A stretch of 13,782 nucleotides of DNA from Thermoplasmata archaeon (GTDB taxonomy: Archaea; Thermoplasmatota; E2; DHVEG-1; B18-G2), in assembly GCA_021163455.1 (NCBI GenBank), contig JAGGWT010000107.1:1-13782 (forward strand). The letters run 5' to 3'. Below are positions 5,929 to 13,782 of the stretch, one piece after another (the first letter of the stretch is position 1; each line of letters starts with the position of its first letter). The notes beneath the pieces were generated by a model. That model made no database searches. It was not told where the DNA came from and saw nothing but the letters and a program-made list of their open reading frames with translations. The translations under genes were made by a program, and so were the position numbers.

Positions 5929-7172
5929 TATCTCAGGAGTATTTTCTCTATATCCTCAGCCCTGTCCCGATATCTCTCATCAGCAACAACCATTAGATAC
6001 CAGTCCGGTATGATTTTTTCCTTTATCGCCCTTGCAATCGGTGTGAGCTGATCCAGACTCCTGGTTCCATCATCGCATATTACAGGGATTCTCACCTTAT
6101 CTATCCTTGGTTCAGACAAAACCAGCTCCCTTCTCGGGAGGTCAATAATCACATGCCCCTCCTTTATACCAAGAAGGTCTTCCATCTCCCTCTCTTTTTC
6201 TCTCCTTTTAGCGGGATTTTCAAGGTATCTGAGCATCTCTATCTTTTCTGTATCAATGGCCTGAACCTGATATATCTGTTTGAAAAGCCTTCTGTACTTC
6301 AATCTTGTAACAATTTCCTCCTGTAAGCTTCCTTTTTTCTTCAGTTCGCTCATCATCTCCAGATCGTTCAGCTTGTAGAATTCAAAACCATTTTCCAGAT
6401 ATTCCATAGCTTTTGAGAGCATCAGTTCGGCTATTCTGACCGTTTTGTGGAAATAAACAGAGGAATACATGAGTTCTCTTGATATGAGGATATTCTCAAC
6501 AACACTGATTCCTTTCCTCTTGATGGCGAGTTCGTTATCATAGATTGTTAAGGTATCAAAAAATCTATCAACATCCACTCTACCGTATGCCACACCCGTA
6601 TAGTAGCCATCTCTCAGCAGATAATCAAGCTGGTCCACATCTATAGGGCTGTTCAGCAACTGATACATGTATCTATTTTCGCCATATCTACCTCTTATCA
6701 GGTCTGCTATCTTCGTTCTGTCTATACCTTCCTCCTCCAGAATCTCAACAACAGACTTTGCATCAACATATTTTTTCTCATTTTCCAGCACTATCTCCTC
6801 TTCACCTTTCAGGATTTTCTCCGTGAGATCAACATGGTCAAAACCGAATCTCTCCCTGAGTATCGATTCCAGAGTATGAGAAAAAGGACCATGTCCTATA
6901 TCGTGGAGAAGAGCTGAGCACTCGACATATACCCTTTCATCCTCATCGAGAGAAAGAGCATCGCATGCTCTTCTCGCCATCTGATAAGCACCTATGGAAT
7001 GTTCCAGTCTGGTATGATTCGCTCCTGGAAAAACCATGTAGGCAAACCCGAGTTGTTTTATGTTATGTAACCTCTGCAGTTCCGGACTTTCGAGGAGGTC
7101 AAGAAATATACCCTCAAATCTTATATTCCCATGAATCGGGTCCCTCACAACCTTGTGCTCATTCCTGTTCAT
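5928..7172 (-). CDS. HD-domain phosphohydrolase, SAMHD1/dGTPase-like family
   Basis: The product is 414 residues. The N-terminus VVRDPIHGNI is typical of the COG1078/SAMHD1-like group. Metal and catalytic residues are in place: His58 in TRLEHSIG, His90-Asp91 in LLHDIGHGPFSH (also His94 and His99), and the Asp178-Asp183 region in DVDQLDYLLRD. Members of this family hydrolyse dNTPs to deoxynucleosides and triphosphate, or act on other nucleotides, so this is a predicted soluble nucleotide phosphohydrolase; the exact substrate is not visible. Its ATG overlaps the stop of the LeuC-type gene (ATGA, 4 bases), so the two are co-translated. A dCMP deaminase two genes upstream supports a role in the deoxynucleotide pool. 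Confidence 0.85.
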   Translation of the reverse strand: MNRNEHKVVRDPIHGNIRFEGIFLDLLESPELQRLHNIKQLGFAYMVFPGANHTRLEHSIGAYQMARRACDALSLDEDERVYVECSALLHDIGHGPFSHTLESILRERFGFDHVDLTEKILKGEEEIVLENEKKYVDAKSVVEILEEEGIDRTKIADLIRGRYGENRYMYQLLNSPIDVDQLDYLLRDGYYTGVAYGRVDVDRFFDTLTIYDNELAIKRKGISVVENILISRELMYSSVYFHKTVRIAELMLSKAMEYLENGFEFYKLNDLEMMSELKKKGSLQEEIVTRLKYRRLFKQIYQVQAIDTEKIEMLRYLENPAKRREKEREMEDLLGIKEGHVIIDLPRRELVLSEPRIDKVRIPVICDDGTRSLDQLTPIARAIKEKIIPDWYLMVVADERYRDRAEDIEKILLR

Positions 7173-8416
7173 CTCATATCCCTTGGGTCGGTGATTCTTC
7201 CATTTATCGCGCTCGCCGCCGCGGTGGCGGGGCTGACGAGATATATCTCTCCTCCTTTTCCAATTTTTCCGGGATAGTTTCTGTTGCTTGTTGAAAGGGT
7301 TACATCTCCTTTAGCAAGCACACCGGGATGACCTATCGTACAGAGGGCGCAACTTGGATTTGTAACGACTGCCCCTGATTCCAGAAACACCTCGATAAGC
7401 CCTTCCCTGAGTGCCTGCTTCGCCACCTCTGTGGTGGAGGGAGTTATGATTGTTCTTGCTTTCACCCTTTTTCCCTTCAGTATCTTCGCCGCGATTCTCA
7501 AATCCTCTATCCTTCCGTTGGTGCAGGAGCCTATAAACACCTGGTCTATTTCCTTACCCTCAACCTCCCTCACGGCTTTCACATTGTCTGGAGAATGTGG
7601 ACATGATATCATCGGTTCGAGATTCGAAATGTCAAAATCATAACTCTCGATATACTCGGCATCCTTATCTGGAGATATAGGCTTTATCTCCTTACCGGTT
7701 TTTTCCTTCAGGAAGTTGATAACCTCAGCATTCGGAATCATGAATCCTATCTTTCCATCCATCTCTGTTACCATACTTGCTATCGTTATTCTTCCATCAA
7801 GTCCAAGATTCTCTATGAAATCTCCATAGAACTCCACAGATTTGTAAGATAAACCATCCGCACCAAAATAACCGACGAGATGGAGTATGACATCCTTCGG
7901 TGTTACAAATTCACCGGGTTTTCCGTTTATGTTGATCTTCACCGTCTCAGGAACTCTGAACCACAGTTTGCCATATCTCATCGCAGTAACTATATCTGTT
8001 ATTCCGACTCCTGTGGAGAAAGCCTCCGCTACTCCCAGCAGGTTCATGTGGCTGTCTGTCCCTATTATGACATCATACGGTTTCACCAGCCCATTTTCGA
8101 GGAGAGTGTGCTGACCTATTCCGTGATTTATATCAAACAGTTTGACGCCTTTCTTTCTGGCAAACTCTCTGCAGATCTTCTGATTCTCTGCCTCCTTTAT
8201 CTGTCTCGGTGGAATGTGAAGGTCAAATGTTATCGCTATCTTTTCCGGGTCAAAAACCGGTTCATCATCGAACTCCTTCTCATATTTCAGTATAACATTT
8301 GGTCCTCCGAAATCTCTCATTGCAACGAGGTCTATCTTTGCCCATACCTTGTCGCCCGGCGCAACTTTCTTTCCAGATGCTTTTTCCAGGATCTTCTCTA
8401 TTATTGTGGAACCCAT
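7169..8416 (-). CDS. leuC: Aconitase-family large subunit, LeuC/HacA type (3-isopropylmalate or related dehydratase)
   Basis: The 415-residue length fits the archaeal stand-alone large subunit, which works with a separate small (LeuD-type) subunit. Family motifs are the substrate/active-site block GTDSHMNLLG (119-128), the first cluster cysteine C298 in GSCTNG, two more at C356 and C359, and STSNRNYPGKIG (375-386) followed by SPATAAAS (395-402). These three cysteines hold the [4Fe-4S] cluster. The cluster pair reads SCALCT where the family usually has CGPC or CGAC. No LeuD-type gene, LeuA or LeuB lies in the window, so isopropylmalate, homoaconitate or another substrate cannot be separated. 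It sits 21 bases after the dCMP deaminase gene and shares ATGA with the HD gene. The gene symbol is a family-level guess. Confidence 0.8.
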   Translation of the reverse strand: MGSTIIEKILEKASGKKVAPGDKVWAKIDLVAMRDFGGPNVILKYEKEFDDEPVFDPEKIAITFDLHIPPRQIKEAENQKICREFARKKGVKLFDINHGIGQHTLLENGLVKPYDVIIGTDSHMNLLGVAEAFSTGVGITDIVTAMRYGKLWFRVPETVKININGKPGEFVTPKDVILHLVGYFGADGLSYKSVEFYGDFIENLGLDGRITIASMVTEMDGKIGFMIPNAEVINFLKEKTGKEIKPISPDKDAEYIESYDFDISNLEPMISCPHSPDNVKAVREVEGKEIDQVFIGSCTNGRIEDLRIAAKILKGKRVKARTIITPSTTEVAKQALREGLIEVFLESGAVVTNPSCALCTIGHPGVLAKGDVTLSTSNRNYPGKIGKGGEIYLVSPATAAASAINGRITDPRDMR

Positions 8417-8437
8417 GGTTTTCAGAAATGAAAAAGG

Positions 8438-8971
8438 TTATTTATCTTTATTCTTTGCCTTCTCCTCTCTGAGCTTTCTCAGATAGTTCTCCTTGTCTTC
8501 CTTCACCCACTCTGAAACCCTATATCTCACAATTTCATTGTTTGGTTTAATGGTGACCACTTCTTTTATTCCAGAATTTATCAGCGCTCTCTTGCATCTG
8601 TCGCAGGGTTTACCTTCCTCGGTTATGCTTCCATCCGGGCTCTCACCATAAAGATAGAGTGTGCCTCCAATAACACTTGAGCCGTGCCTCGCAGCATTCA
8701 GCAGGGCATTTTCCTCAGCATGGACAGCGGGGCAGTAATCATAGCCAGTATATGGCGGAAGATTCATAACATCTTTGAGACAGCCAACCTCATCACAGTT
8801 TACCGAACCTCTTGCTGGACCGTTGTAACCGGTTGATACGATCGTATCATCCTTAACTATTATCGCTCCAAACCTTCTTCTTATACATGGAGACCTCTTT
8901 GCAACAGCCTTTGCTATGTTAAGATAATACAGGTCTTTCGATATTCTCTTCGGAAATTCGTTATTCGACAT
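8438..8971 (-). CDS. Deoxycytidylate (dCMP) deaminase, zinc-dependent
   Basis: The product is 177 residues. The zinc and proton-transfer motif HAEENALL is at H84-A-E86, and the second zinc motif PCDRC has C123 and C126. The extended insert between residues 57 and 83, with Cys59, Cys64 and Cys80, resembles dCMP deaminases and ComE-type proteins rather than free cytidine deaminases. The reaction is dCMP + H2O to dUMP + NH3, feeding thymidylate synthesis in the cytoplasm. A GAGGT Shine-Dalgarno site at 8978-8982 lies 6 bases before the ATG. The gene starts 39 bases after the DUF389 stop and ends 21 bases before the LeuC-type gene, so it is probably part of one operon. The C-terminus is Lys-rich and looks disordered. 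Confidence 0.88.
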   Translation of the reverse strand: MSNNEFPKRISKDLYYLNIAKAVAKRSPCIRRRFGAIIVKDDTIVSTGYNGPARGSVNCDEVGCLKDVMNLPPYTGYDYCPAVHAEENALLNAARHGSSVIGGTLYLYGESPDGSITEEGKPCDRCKRALINSGIKEVVTIKPNNEIVRYRVSEWVKEDKENYLRKLREEKAKNKDK

Positions 8972-8977
8972 TCAAAT

Positions 8978-8982
8978 ACCTC
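8978..8982 (-). promoter_or_regulatory. Shine-Dalgarno site GAGGT before the dCMP deaminase gene
   Basis: On the minus strand GAGGT is followed by six bases and ATG. No TATA-like box is seen in the 39-base gap to the DUF389 gene. Together these suggest translation from an upstream transcript rather than a leaderless start. Confidence 0.55.
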
Positions 8983-9010
8983 AACAGGTTAGAGTTTTTG
9001 AAATTTCCCA

Positions 9011-9976
9011 TCATATGTAAAGGGATATCGCCGTAAGGATAGCAATAAGCAGCACCAGTACATAGAAGACTCTTCTGATGAACTTCTTTGCCACATTCTT
9101 CTCATAGTACTTTCTGGGTCCTATGTCAAGAACAAGAACTGAGAGCAAGCTTCCTATCATGAGTCCGATTATGTTATCGAGGGTCAGAACCAGAGGGGCG
9201 GTGAAATTCCATGGAAAAGCTACTATGCATATTCCAAAAACAACAGCCGGCGGCAATATGGCTACAGCAATAGCAACTCCTGCTATGCTCTCGGATACTC
9301 CTTTAGAAAGTGCGAGGATCGATGCGAATCCGAGCAATACTGCTATAAGGACGTACACAGGATTTGCGGAGAGTCTGGTTATTATCTCCGGTGTTTTTCT
9401 GATATCCATAACGCCAGACAGAATGAATGTAGAGATTACACTTATAGCAATAACAAATAATATCATCACAAGCAGATTGAGTATACTTTTCATGGAATCC
9501 TTTGCATCTCCAACCGCGAGGTTAATCGCGAATGCATATATTGGGCCGAGAATGGGAGATAGAAGCATCGCTCCTATAACGAGTGCCACATTGTTCATGA
9601 ACAAACCCATCATCGCTATAAATCCGGCTATTCCTGCAAGAATCACTTTTCCGAAATCCACGCTGGTGTAGATTTTCACAGATTCCAGCAGTTTTTCAAC
9701 GGGAAGTTTTCCCTTTATACTCTCCCTCTTCTCAATTCTTTCAAGAACGGATGATTTGACGAAGAAAGGAGAGGATACCTCTATCAAACTGTCTTTGAAT
9801 CTGAAATCCACAACATCATCAAGTTTCTTTATTATCTCATCAAGTTCGTTATCCGGTATATATGATGTTATTACAGCACATTCTCCTTTAACTTCAGATG
9901 TGAAAAATCTGTTCCCAAAAATCTTCGTGACCTTATCCATATCCTCCTTTTTAGTTGTAACAACAATTTTTTTCAT
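9011..9976 (-). CDS. DUF389 (TIGR00341-type) integral membrane protein
   Basis: The product is 321 residues from the ATG at 9976. A soluble N-terminal domain (about 1-105; KKIVVTTKKEDMDKV and two ACT-like beta-alpha units) precedes about seven membrane helices (roughly 108-320). The helices include the conserved SPILGPIYAFA and VAILPPAVVFG stretches, rich in Pro and Gly as in transporter-like families, and SMKSILNL before the third helix. The family has no firmly known function. The frame is open 22 codons further upstream, but an AT-rich TATA-like stretch lies in that extension and MKKIVV is the family-like start. It diverges from the DUF1015 gene and leads the minus-strand cluster. Confidence 0.8.
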   Translation of the reverse strand: MKKIVVTTKKEDMDKVTKIFGNRFFTSEVKGECAVITSYIPDNELDEIIKKLDDVVDFRFKDSLIEVSSPFFVKSSVLERIEKRESIKGKLPVEKLLESVKIYTSVDFGKVILAGIAGFIAMMGLFMNNVALVIGAMLLSPILGPIYAFAINLAVGDAKDSMKSILNLLVMILFVIAISVISTFILSGVMDIRKTPEIITRLSANPVYVLIAVLLGFASILALSKGVSESIAGVAIAVAILPPAVVFGICIVAFPWNFTAPLVLTLDNIIGLMIGSLLSVLVLDIGPRKYYEKNVAKKFIRRVFYVLVLLIAILTAISLYI

Positions 9977-10002
9977 GCTCTGGTGTAACTGCTTTGTTGG
10001 AT

Positions 10003-10010
10003 AAATATTA
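10003..10010 (-). promoter_or_regulatory. TATA box for the DUF389 gene
   Basis: The minus strand reads TTTAATATTTATCC here, with the core TAATATTT centred 30 bases before the ATG at 9976. This indicates a leaderless or 4-base-leader message. It also argues against the longer open frame starting at 10042. Confidence 0.5.
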
Positions 10011-10047
10011 AACTGCCTGTTTGCGCCGTCATAGTGAATCAAAAATG

Positions 10048-10056
10048 TTTATAATC
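10048..10056 (+). promoter_or_regulatory. TATA box for the DUF1015 gene
   Basis: TTTATAATC is centred about 32 bases before the ATG at 10084, so the message would have almost no leader. It faces the DUF389 TATA box across about 40 bases, forming a divergent promoter pair. Confidence 0.5.
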
Positions 10057-10083
10057 ATATCCTGCATTTCCCTATCGGATAAC

Positions 10084-11370
10084 ATGGTTGTGGTAAAACC
10101 TTTCAAAGGGATAACTTACAACAGTGAGAAGATAGAGAAGCTCGATGATGTCATGGCACCACCTTATGACATAATATCTCCAGAGATGCAGGAAGAACTT
10201 TACAGAAAAAATGAGTACAACGTTGTGAGATTGATTCTTGGCAAGATTTATCCAGATGATGATGAAAAGAACAACAGATACACCAGAGCCAGGGAATTTT
10301 TCGAGAAATGGCTGAATGAAGGGATACTTGTAGAATCCGATGAGGAAGCAATCTACCCCTACAAGGTTGAGTACAAATGCGATGGCGAAAACAAGGTGAT
10401 GAATGGCTTCTTTATCCTGCTCAAGCTTGACCACAACTATGAGAAGGTAAAGGCTCACGAGAGGACTCTCTCAAAGCCAAAAGAGGATAGGCTCAAATTG
10501 ATGAGAGAAACCAGAGCGAATCTTGAACCGATAGAACTGCTGTACATGGATGAGAAAGATGAAATAATGAAAAAGATAGATTCCTCTATAGATGACCCCA
10601 TGATAGACGTGCTGGGATACGATGGTTTCAGGCACAAACTGTGGAAGATTTCAGATGGAGAAATTATAGAGTTTGTCAAGGATAAACTGTCGAATGAAAT
10701 TCTCTACATCGCAGATGGACATCACAGGTATCAAACAGCGATAAATTACGCAGAAGAGGTGGGCGCTGGAGAAGAGGACCCCGAGAACTACATAATGGTT
10801 GTTCTTGCAAACATGTTTGACAAAGGTTTAACAATACTGCCAACCCACCGGATGATAAAGATGGATATCAATATCAACGAACTCATGGAGAAATGCAAGG
10901 AATATTTCAATGTGGAGAAGGTGGAACTTGAGAGAGACCTCTCGCCTGTGGAGATAGGCAAAAGATTGAGCGAGATGATAAAGACAGATAAGGAGCATAA
11001 GTTTGCGGTTTATCACAGGGATGGAACCTACATCCTCACCTTGAAGGATGAGAGCGTGATGGATGAGCTTGCACCAGATAGGTCAAAGGCATGGAGGACT
11101 CTTGATGTTTCGATTCTCCATAAGATTGTGATAGAAAAGCTGATGGGCATCACTGATAAAAATCTGGAGGACCACGTGAAGTATACCAGAGATACCAAAG
11201 AGGCAATTGAGGTTGTAAACAGTGGCAAATTCGATATGTCATTTATACTGAATCCCACAAAGATCGAAGAGATAAAAGAGATCGCAAGTGCTGGAGAACA
11301 CATGCCCCAGAAATCGACCTACTTTCTGCCAAAGCTTTTGTCGGGTCTGGTCATGAGAAAGTTCCGCTAG
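10084..11370 (+). CDS. DUF1015 family protein, soluble, unknown function
   Basis: The product is 428 residues from the ATG at 10084. Family signatures are the N-terminal VVKPFKGITYN, then DVMAPPYDIISPE (about 20-32), NVVRLILGK (about 46-54), and the central DGHHRYQTAINY (about 213-224), a conserved His/Arg-rich site likely to be catalytic or ligand-binding. It has no membrane segment or signal peptide. The frame stays open 21 codons upstream, but that region carries the TATA-like box and the family starts at the second Met. In other genomes DUF1015 genes are often near serine or amino-acid metabolism genes; here there is no such neighbour. It converges on radA with a 41-base gap holding no clear terminator. 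Confidence 0.8.
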   Translation: MVVVKPFKGITYNSEKIEKLDDVMAPPYDIISPEMQEELYRKNEYNVVRLILGKIYPDDDEKNNRYTRAREFFEKWLNEGILVESDEEAIYPYKVEYKCDGENKVMNGFFILLKLDHNYEKVKAHERTLSKPKEDRLKLMRETRANLEPIELLYMDEKDEIMKKIDSSIDDPMIDVLGYDGFRHKLWKISDGEIIEFVKDKLSNEILYIADGHHRYQTAINYAEEVGAGEEDPENYIMVVLANMFDKGLTILPTHRMIKMDININELMEKCKEYFNVEKVELERDLSPVEIGKRLSEMIKTDKEHKFAVYHRDGTYILTLKDESVMDELAPDRSKAWRTLDVSILHKIVIEKLMGITDKNLEDHVKYTRDTKEAIEVVNSGKFDMSFILNPTKIEEIKEIASAGEHMPQKSTYFLPKLLSGLVMRKFR

Positions 11371-11411
11371 TTGCAGTTTATTCTGTTCATTCAGAGAATA
11401 AATACATCCGG

Positions 11412-12359
11412 CTAATCCCTGATTCCTTCCTTGGTTATGGAAAAAACCACCTCACCCTCGGGGAGATGAGGAGAATCTATCAACCTTGCTATTCTCTTAT
11501 CCCCTCTGCTCTTTCTGAGATAGACCCTGAATGTCGCGGTGTGACCGACGATATGTCCCCCTATAGGTCTGGTCGGGTCGCCAAATAAAGCATCGGGTTT
11601 TGCCGAAACCTGATTGGTTACGCAAACTACTCCATCGTTGAGGTCACTCCATCTTAGTAAATCGTGCATGTGTTTGTTCAGTTTCTGCTGTCTATCAGCG
11701 AGAGCGCCTCTTCCAACGTATTCTGCCCTGAAATGGGCGGTGAGGGAATCCACTATGAGAAGTTTTGCGGGCACTTCTTTTGAGAGTTCCTTTACCTTTT
11801 CAACCAGAAGCATCTGATGACTCGAATTGAAAGCTCTTGCAACATGTATCTTTTTCAACGTTTCCTTCGGGTCAAGTCCCATGGCTTTTGCCATCTGTGT
11901 TATTCTCTCCGGTCTGAAGGTATTCTCCGTATCTATGTAAAAGGCATGCCCATCGAGACCGCCTTTTTCTTCAGGTAACTGAACGTTCACACACAGCTGA
12001 TGGGCTATCTGGGTTTTTCCAGAGCCAAACTCCCCAAAGAACTCTGTTATCGCCTGCGTTTCCAGTCCGCCGCCGAGTAATTGATCAAGAGATTTCGACC
12101 CTGTCGTGAGATGCCCTAATCGGGATCTTCTCTCAAAAATGACGTCCCCTGTCTCGAAATCGCCAACATCCGCCATCTTTCTGGCGGCGATAATGATTTT
12201 TGCTGCTGTGCTTTCTCCTATCTCGGCTGCATCTGCTAACTCTCTTGGGGATGCAACGGCTATGGCGAGTATATCGTCAAAGCCTGCATCCCTGAGTTTC
12301 TCTGCTGTGGCAGGACCAACGCCTGGTAAATTTTCTATGGTTACCTCTTCCTCCACCAT
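11412..12359 (-). CDS. radA: RadA, archaeal RecA/Rad51-family recombinase
   Basis: The product is 315 residues. An N-terminal helix-hairpin-helix domain (VTIENLPGVGPATAEKL, about 6-22) is followed by the linker GDFETGDVIFERR (67-78), which holds the FxxG/A-type polymerisation motif. Then comes the ATPase core with Walker A GEFGSGKT (109-116), Walker B LLIVD (200-204), the DNA-binding loop 1 region RAEYVGRGAL, and loop 2 near GHIVGHTATFRVYLRKSRGDKRIARL. It forms filaments on single-stranded DNA and catalyses strand exchange for repair. The frame is open to 12413, but the family length, the first family residues and a TATA-like box at 12387-12395 favour 12359. It lies 64 bases after the ATPase gene on the same strand. 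Confidence 0.95.
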   Translation of the reverse strand: MVEEEVTIENLPGVGPATAEKLRDAGFDDILAIAVASPRELADAAEIGESTAAKIIIAARKMADVGDFETGDVIFERRSRLGHLTTGSKSLDQLLGGGLETQAITEFFGEFGSGKTQIAHQLCVNVQLPEEKGGLDGHAFYIDTENTFRPERITQMAKAMGLDPKETLKKIHVARAFNSSHQMLLVEKVKELSKEVPAKLLIVDSLTAHFRAEYVGRGALADRQQKLNKHMHDLLRWSDLNDGVVCVTNQVSAKPDALFGDPTRPIGGHIVGHTATFRVYLRKSRGDKRIARLIDSPHLPEGEVVFSITKEGIRD

Positions 12360-12386
12360 AAATCTCAATCGAAGAATAGATTTGGA

Positions 12387-12395
12387 CTTATTAAT
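12387..12395 (-). promoter_or_regulatory. TATA-like box for radA
   Basis: The minus strand reads GATTAATAAG, centred about 32 bases before the ATG at 12359. It lies in the gap after the ATPase gene and supports a separate, near-leaderless radA message. Confidence 0.4.
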
Positions 12396-12423
12396 CTTTG
12401 GTGGAACGTTCATTCTGGCATTC

Positions 12424-13758
12424 TCACCGCGATTCTGCCTGCAGGAGCCACTTCCATATGGGTACCATCTCTATATCTCTCTGATTGATTCTTAACCTCT
12501 CCTCGGTGTTCGCTGTGAGAATGAGTAACTTATCCACAGATAACTCCTCAGCCGCTGATAGTATGGCTCTTATCTCCCTATCCCTGGTTCTTCTGTTTCC
12601 TACATCCCACGTAACCTGAATCAGTTGCAGTGGTTTTCTGTTTTCTACTATGACAAAATCTACCTCCCTCCCCATTCTATCTTTCCAGTAAAATACGCTG
12701 TTATCCCCGTATCTATGGAATAATTCTGTAGCCACAACATTTTCAGCGAGTCTACCCAGATTTTCGGACATCCTGAAGGCTACCGCATTTATGAGACCTG
12801 TATCAACACAGTACACCTTTTTGGGATACTGCATATGATCCTTCACTTTATATGAAAATATGGGCACAAACTGGAACAGCAAACTTTCCTGAAGATAATG
12901 CAGATACTCATTAACCGTGACTGGGGAAATCTTTACACCCGTACTTTTCAGAATGTTTACAACCTTCTGCACACTGCTCATAGCAGAGATACTTTGAAGC
13001 AATATTACAACGCTTGATTTGAGTTCATGAATCTTTCTTAAACTGTATCTTGCTGCTATATCCCTTGTTACTATCGACTCAAAAAGTTCTTTCAGGAATT
13101 CTCTGCGCATCTCCCTGTCTTTCGTAAGCACCACGGTAGGGAATCCGCCGTATTCCAGATATTTAATAAACTCGTTTTCTATCTCCCTCCTTCTTATATC
13201 AATGTTTTCTGTGGAAACATCCCTGAATCTGAGATACTCAGTGAAGCTCAGAGGATATACCCTTACATCGATGTATCTCCCCGTAAGTATATGTGATAGC
13301 TCCACACCCATTATTTTGGATGATGATCCCGTAACTATGATTCTGATGTCTTCATTCTTCTCCATCATCGCCCTAACCCATCTCTCCCATCCGGGTAGAT
13401 TCTGCACTTCATCAAGTACCATGACTGTTTCATCTCCAGGGTTAAGATAATGTCTGTATGTATCGTATAAATCCTGGAGAAAATCCGTGGATAAATACGG
13501 CTGGAGAGAAGGGTCTTCAAGGTTAATATAGAGGGTCTGTTCCTTTCTCATACCCCGCTCTATCAGTCTCCAGAGAACCTGTCTGCATATGTAAGTTTTA
13601 CCTGCCCGTCTAACACCCGTCACCGATACCACTATGCTGGGTATGGAGAATGCCCTCAGGATTTTCTCCACATAAATGTCACGCCATATGCCGGTATCTA
13701 CCTCTCTACCCCAGAAATTGTATGGTGCAATGATTTCAAGATATTCACGGCGTAACAT
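12424..13758 (-). CDS. AAA+ ATPase with C-terminal DUF4143 domain (COG1373-type)
   Basis: The product is 444 residues. The N-terminal ATPase has Walker A GVRRAGKT (48-55), Walker B VMVLDE (112-117), and a sensor segment IIVTGSSSK (140-148), followed by the family motifs LTGRYIDVRVYPLSFTEY (158-175). A helical region (about 190-310) leads to a DUF4143 domain with CVDTGLINA (317-325) and a PD-(D/E)xK-like core: Glu339 or Glu345, and Asp367 in GREVDF. The next catalytic position reads LIQVTW (379-384), with no ExK. The start at 13758 is firm: an in-frame TAA lies seven codons upstream. Members are common, often horizontally spread, and of unproven function. No partner toxin or antitoxin gene is seen beside it. 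Confidence 0.85.
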   Translation of the reverse strand: MLRREYLEIIAPYNFWGREVDTGIWRDIYVEKILRAFSIPSIVVSVTGVRRAGKTYICRQVLWRLIERGMRKEQTLYINLEDPSLQPYLSTDFLQDLYDTYRHYLNPGDETVMVLDEVQNLPGWERWVRAMMEKNEDIRIIVTGSSSKIMGVELSHILTGRYIDVRVYPLSFTEYLRFRDVSTENIDIRRREIENEFIKYLEYGGFPTVVLTKDREMRREFLKELFESIVTRDIAARYSLRKIHELKSSVVILLQSISAMSSVQKVVNILKSTGVKISPVTVNEYLHYLQESLLFQFVPIFSYKVKDHMQYPKKVYCVDTGLINAVAFRMSENLGRLAENVVATELFHRYGDNSVFYWKDRMGREVDFVIVENRKPLQLIQVTWDVGNRRTRDREIRAILSAAEELSVDKLLILTANTEERLRINQRDIEMVPIWKWLLQAESR

Positions 13759-13772
13759 ACAGTATAGTATAT

Positions 13773-13782
13773 GATTTTATAC
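13773..13782 (-). promoter_or_regulatory. Possible TATA box at the window edge for the ATPase gene
   Basis: The minus strand begins GTATAAAATC, about 19 bases upstream of the ATG. The spacing is a little short for a leaderless start, and the element is cut by the window edge. Confidence 0.25.

Noticed and set aside
7880..8431. Long open frame (183 codons) on the plus strand opposite the LeuC-type gene
   Set aside because: It is the shadow of a clearly conserved coding region on the other strand and shows no family features.
9123..9671. 182-codon plus-strand frame opposite DUF389
   Set aside because: Antisense shadow of a membrane protein gene; no start signal or recognisable domain.
11371..11411. 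Hairpin-like TTCTG...CAGAGAA between DUF1015 and radA as a terminator
   Set aside because: Only four good pairs and no following T-run; too weak to call.
12424..13758. ATPase as half of a toxin-antitoxin or defence system
   Set aside because: The only neighbour on its operon side is radA, and no small partner gene is present inside the window.

Overview
The window comes from an archaeon with a compact genome, probably a euryarchaeote and possibly a thermophile. The signs are an archaeal-type initiator tRNA-Met, RadA recombinase, a presenilin-like aspartyl protease, DUF1015 and DUF389 proteins, heavy AGA/AGG/ATA codon use, and AT-rich TATA-like boxes about 25-32 bases upstream of several start codons with little or no leader. 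The tRNA stems are almost all G:C although the surrounding DNA is AT-rich. The RadA linker resembles Thermoplasmata-like RadA from memory, but the lineage is not proven.

Layout. Bases 1-380 hold the end of an extracellular-type protein. A presenilin/SPP-type intramembrane aspartyl protease (582-1475, +) runs tail to tail, with an 8-base overlap, into a rhomboid intramembrane serine protease with a C-terminal zinc ribbon (-). Upstream of the rhomboid on the minus strand lies a large exported, membrane-anchored protein with a lamin-tail domain and two degenerate phospholipase-D-like domains. Directly upstream of that are tRNA-Cys and initiator tRNA-Met. These four genes look like one transcript starting from a TATA box near 5479. 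Divergent from it is an unannotated-looking 32-residue membrane peptide (5588-5686, +) with its own promoter.

The middle of the window is a minus-strand cluster: DUF389 membrane protein, deoxycytidylate deaminase, a LeuC-type aconitase-family large subunit, a SAMHD1/dGTPase-like HD phosphohydrolase and a 2x[4Fe-4S] ferredoxin. The LeuC and HD genes share an ATGA junction. DUF1015 diverges from DUF389 at 10084 and converges on radA. Upstream of radA, on the same strand, is a DUF4143 AAA+ ATPase whose start is just inside the right edge.

How the genes may work together. The dCMP deaminase and HD protein both act on (deoxy)nucleotides, with LeuC placed between them. The rhomboid gene is translationally coupled to the gene for a C-terminally anchored surface protein, which suggests a protease-substrate pair. 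The most unusual features are the tRNA-mRNA junction, the His-to-Cys change in both HKD motifs of the PLD-like protein, the back-to-back intramembrane proteases, and the tiny membrane-protein gene.
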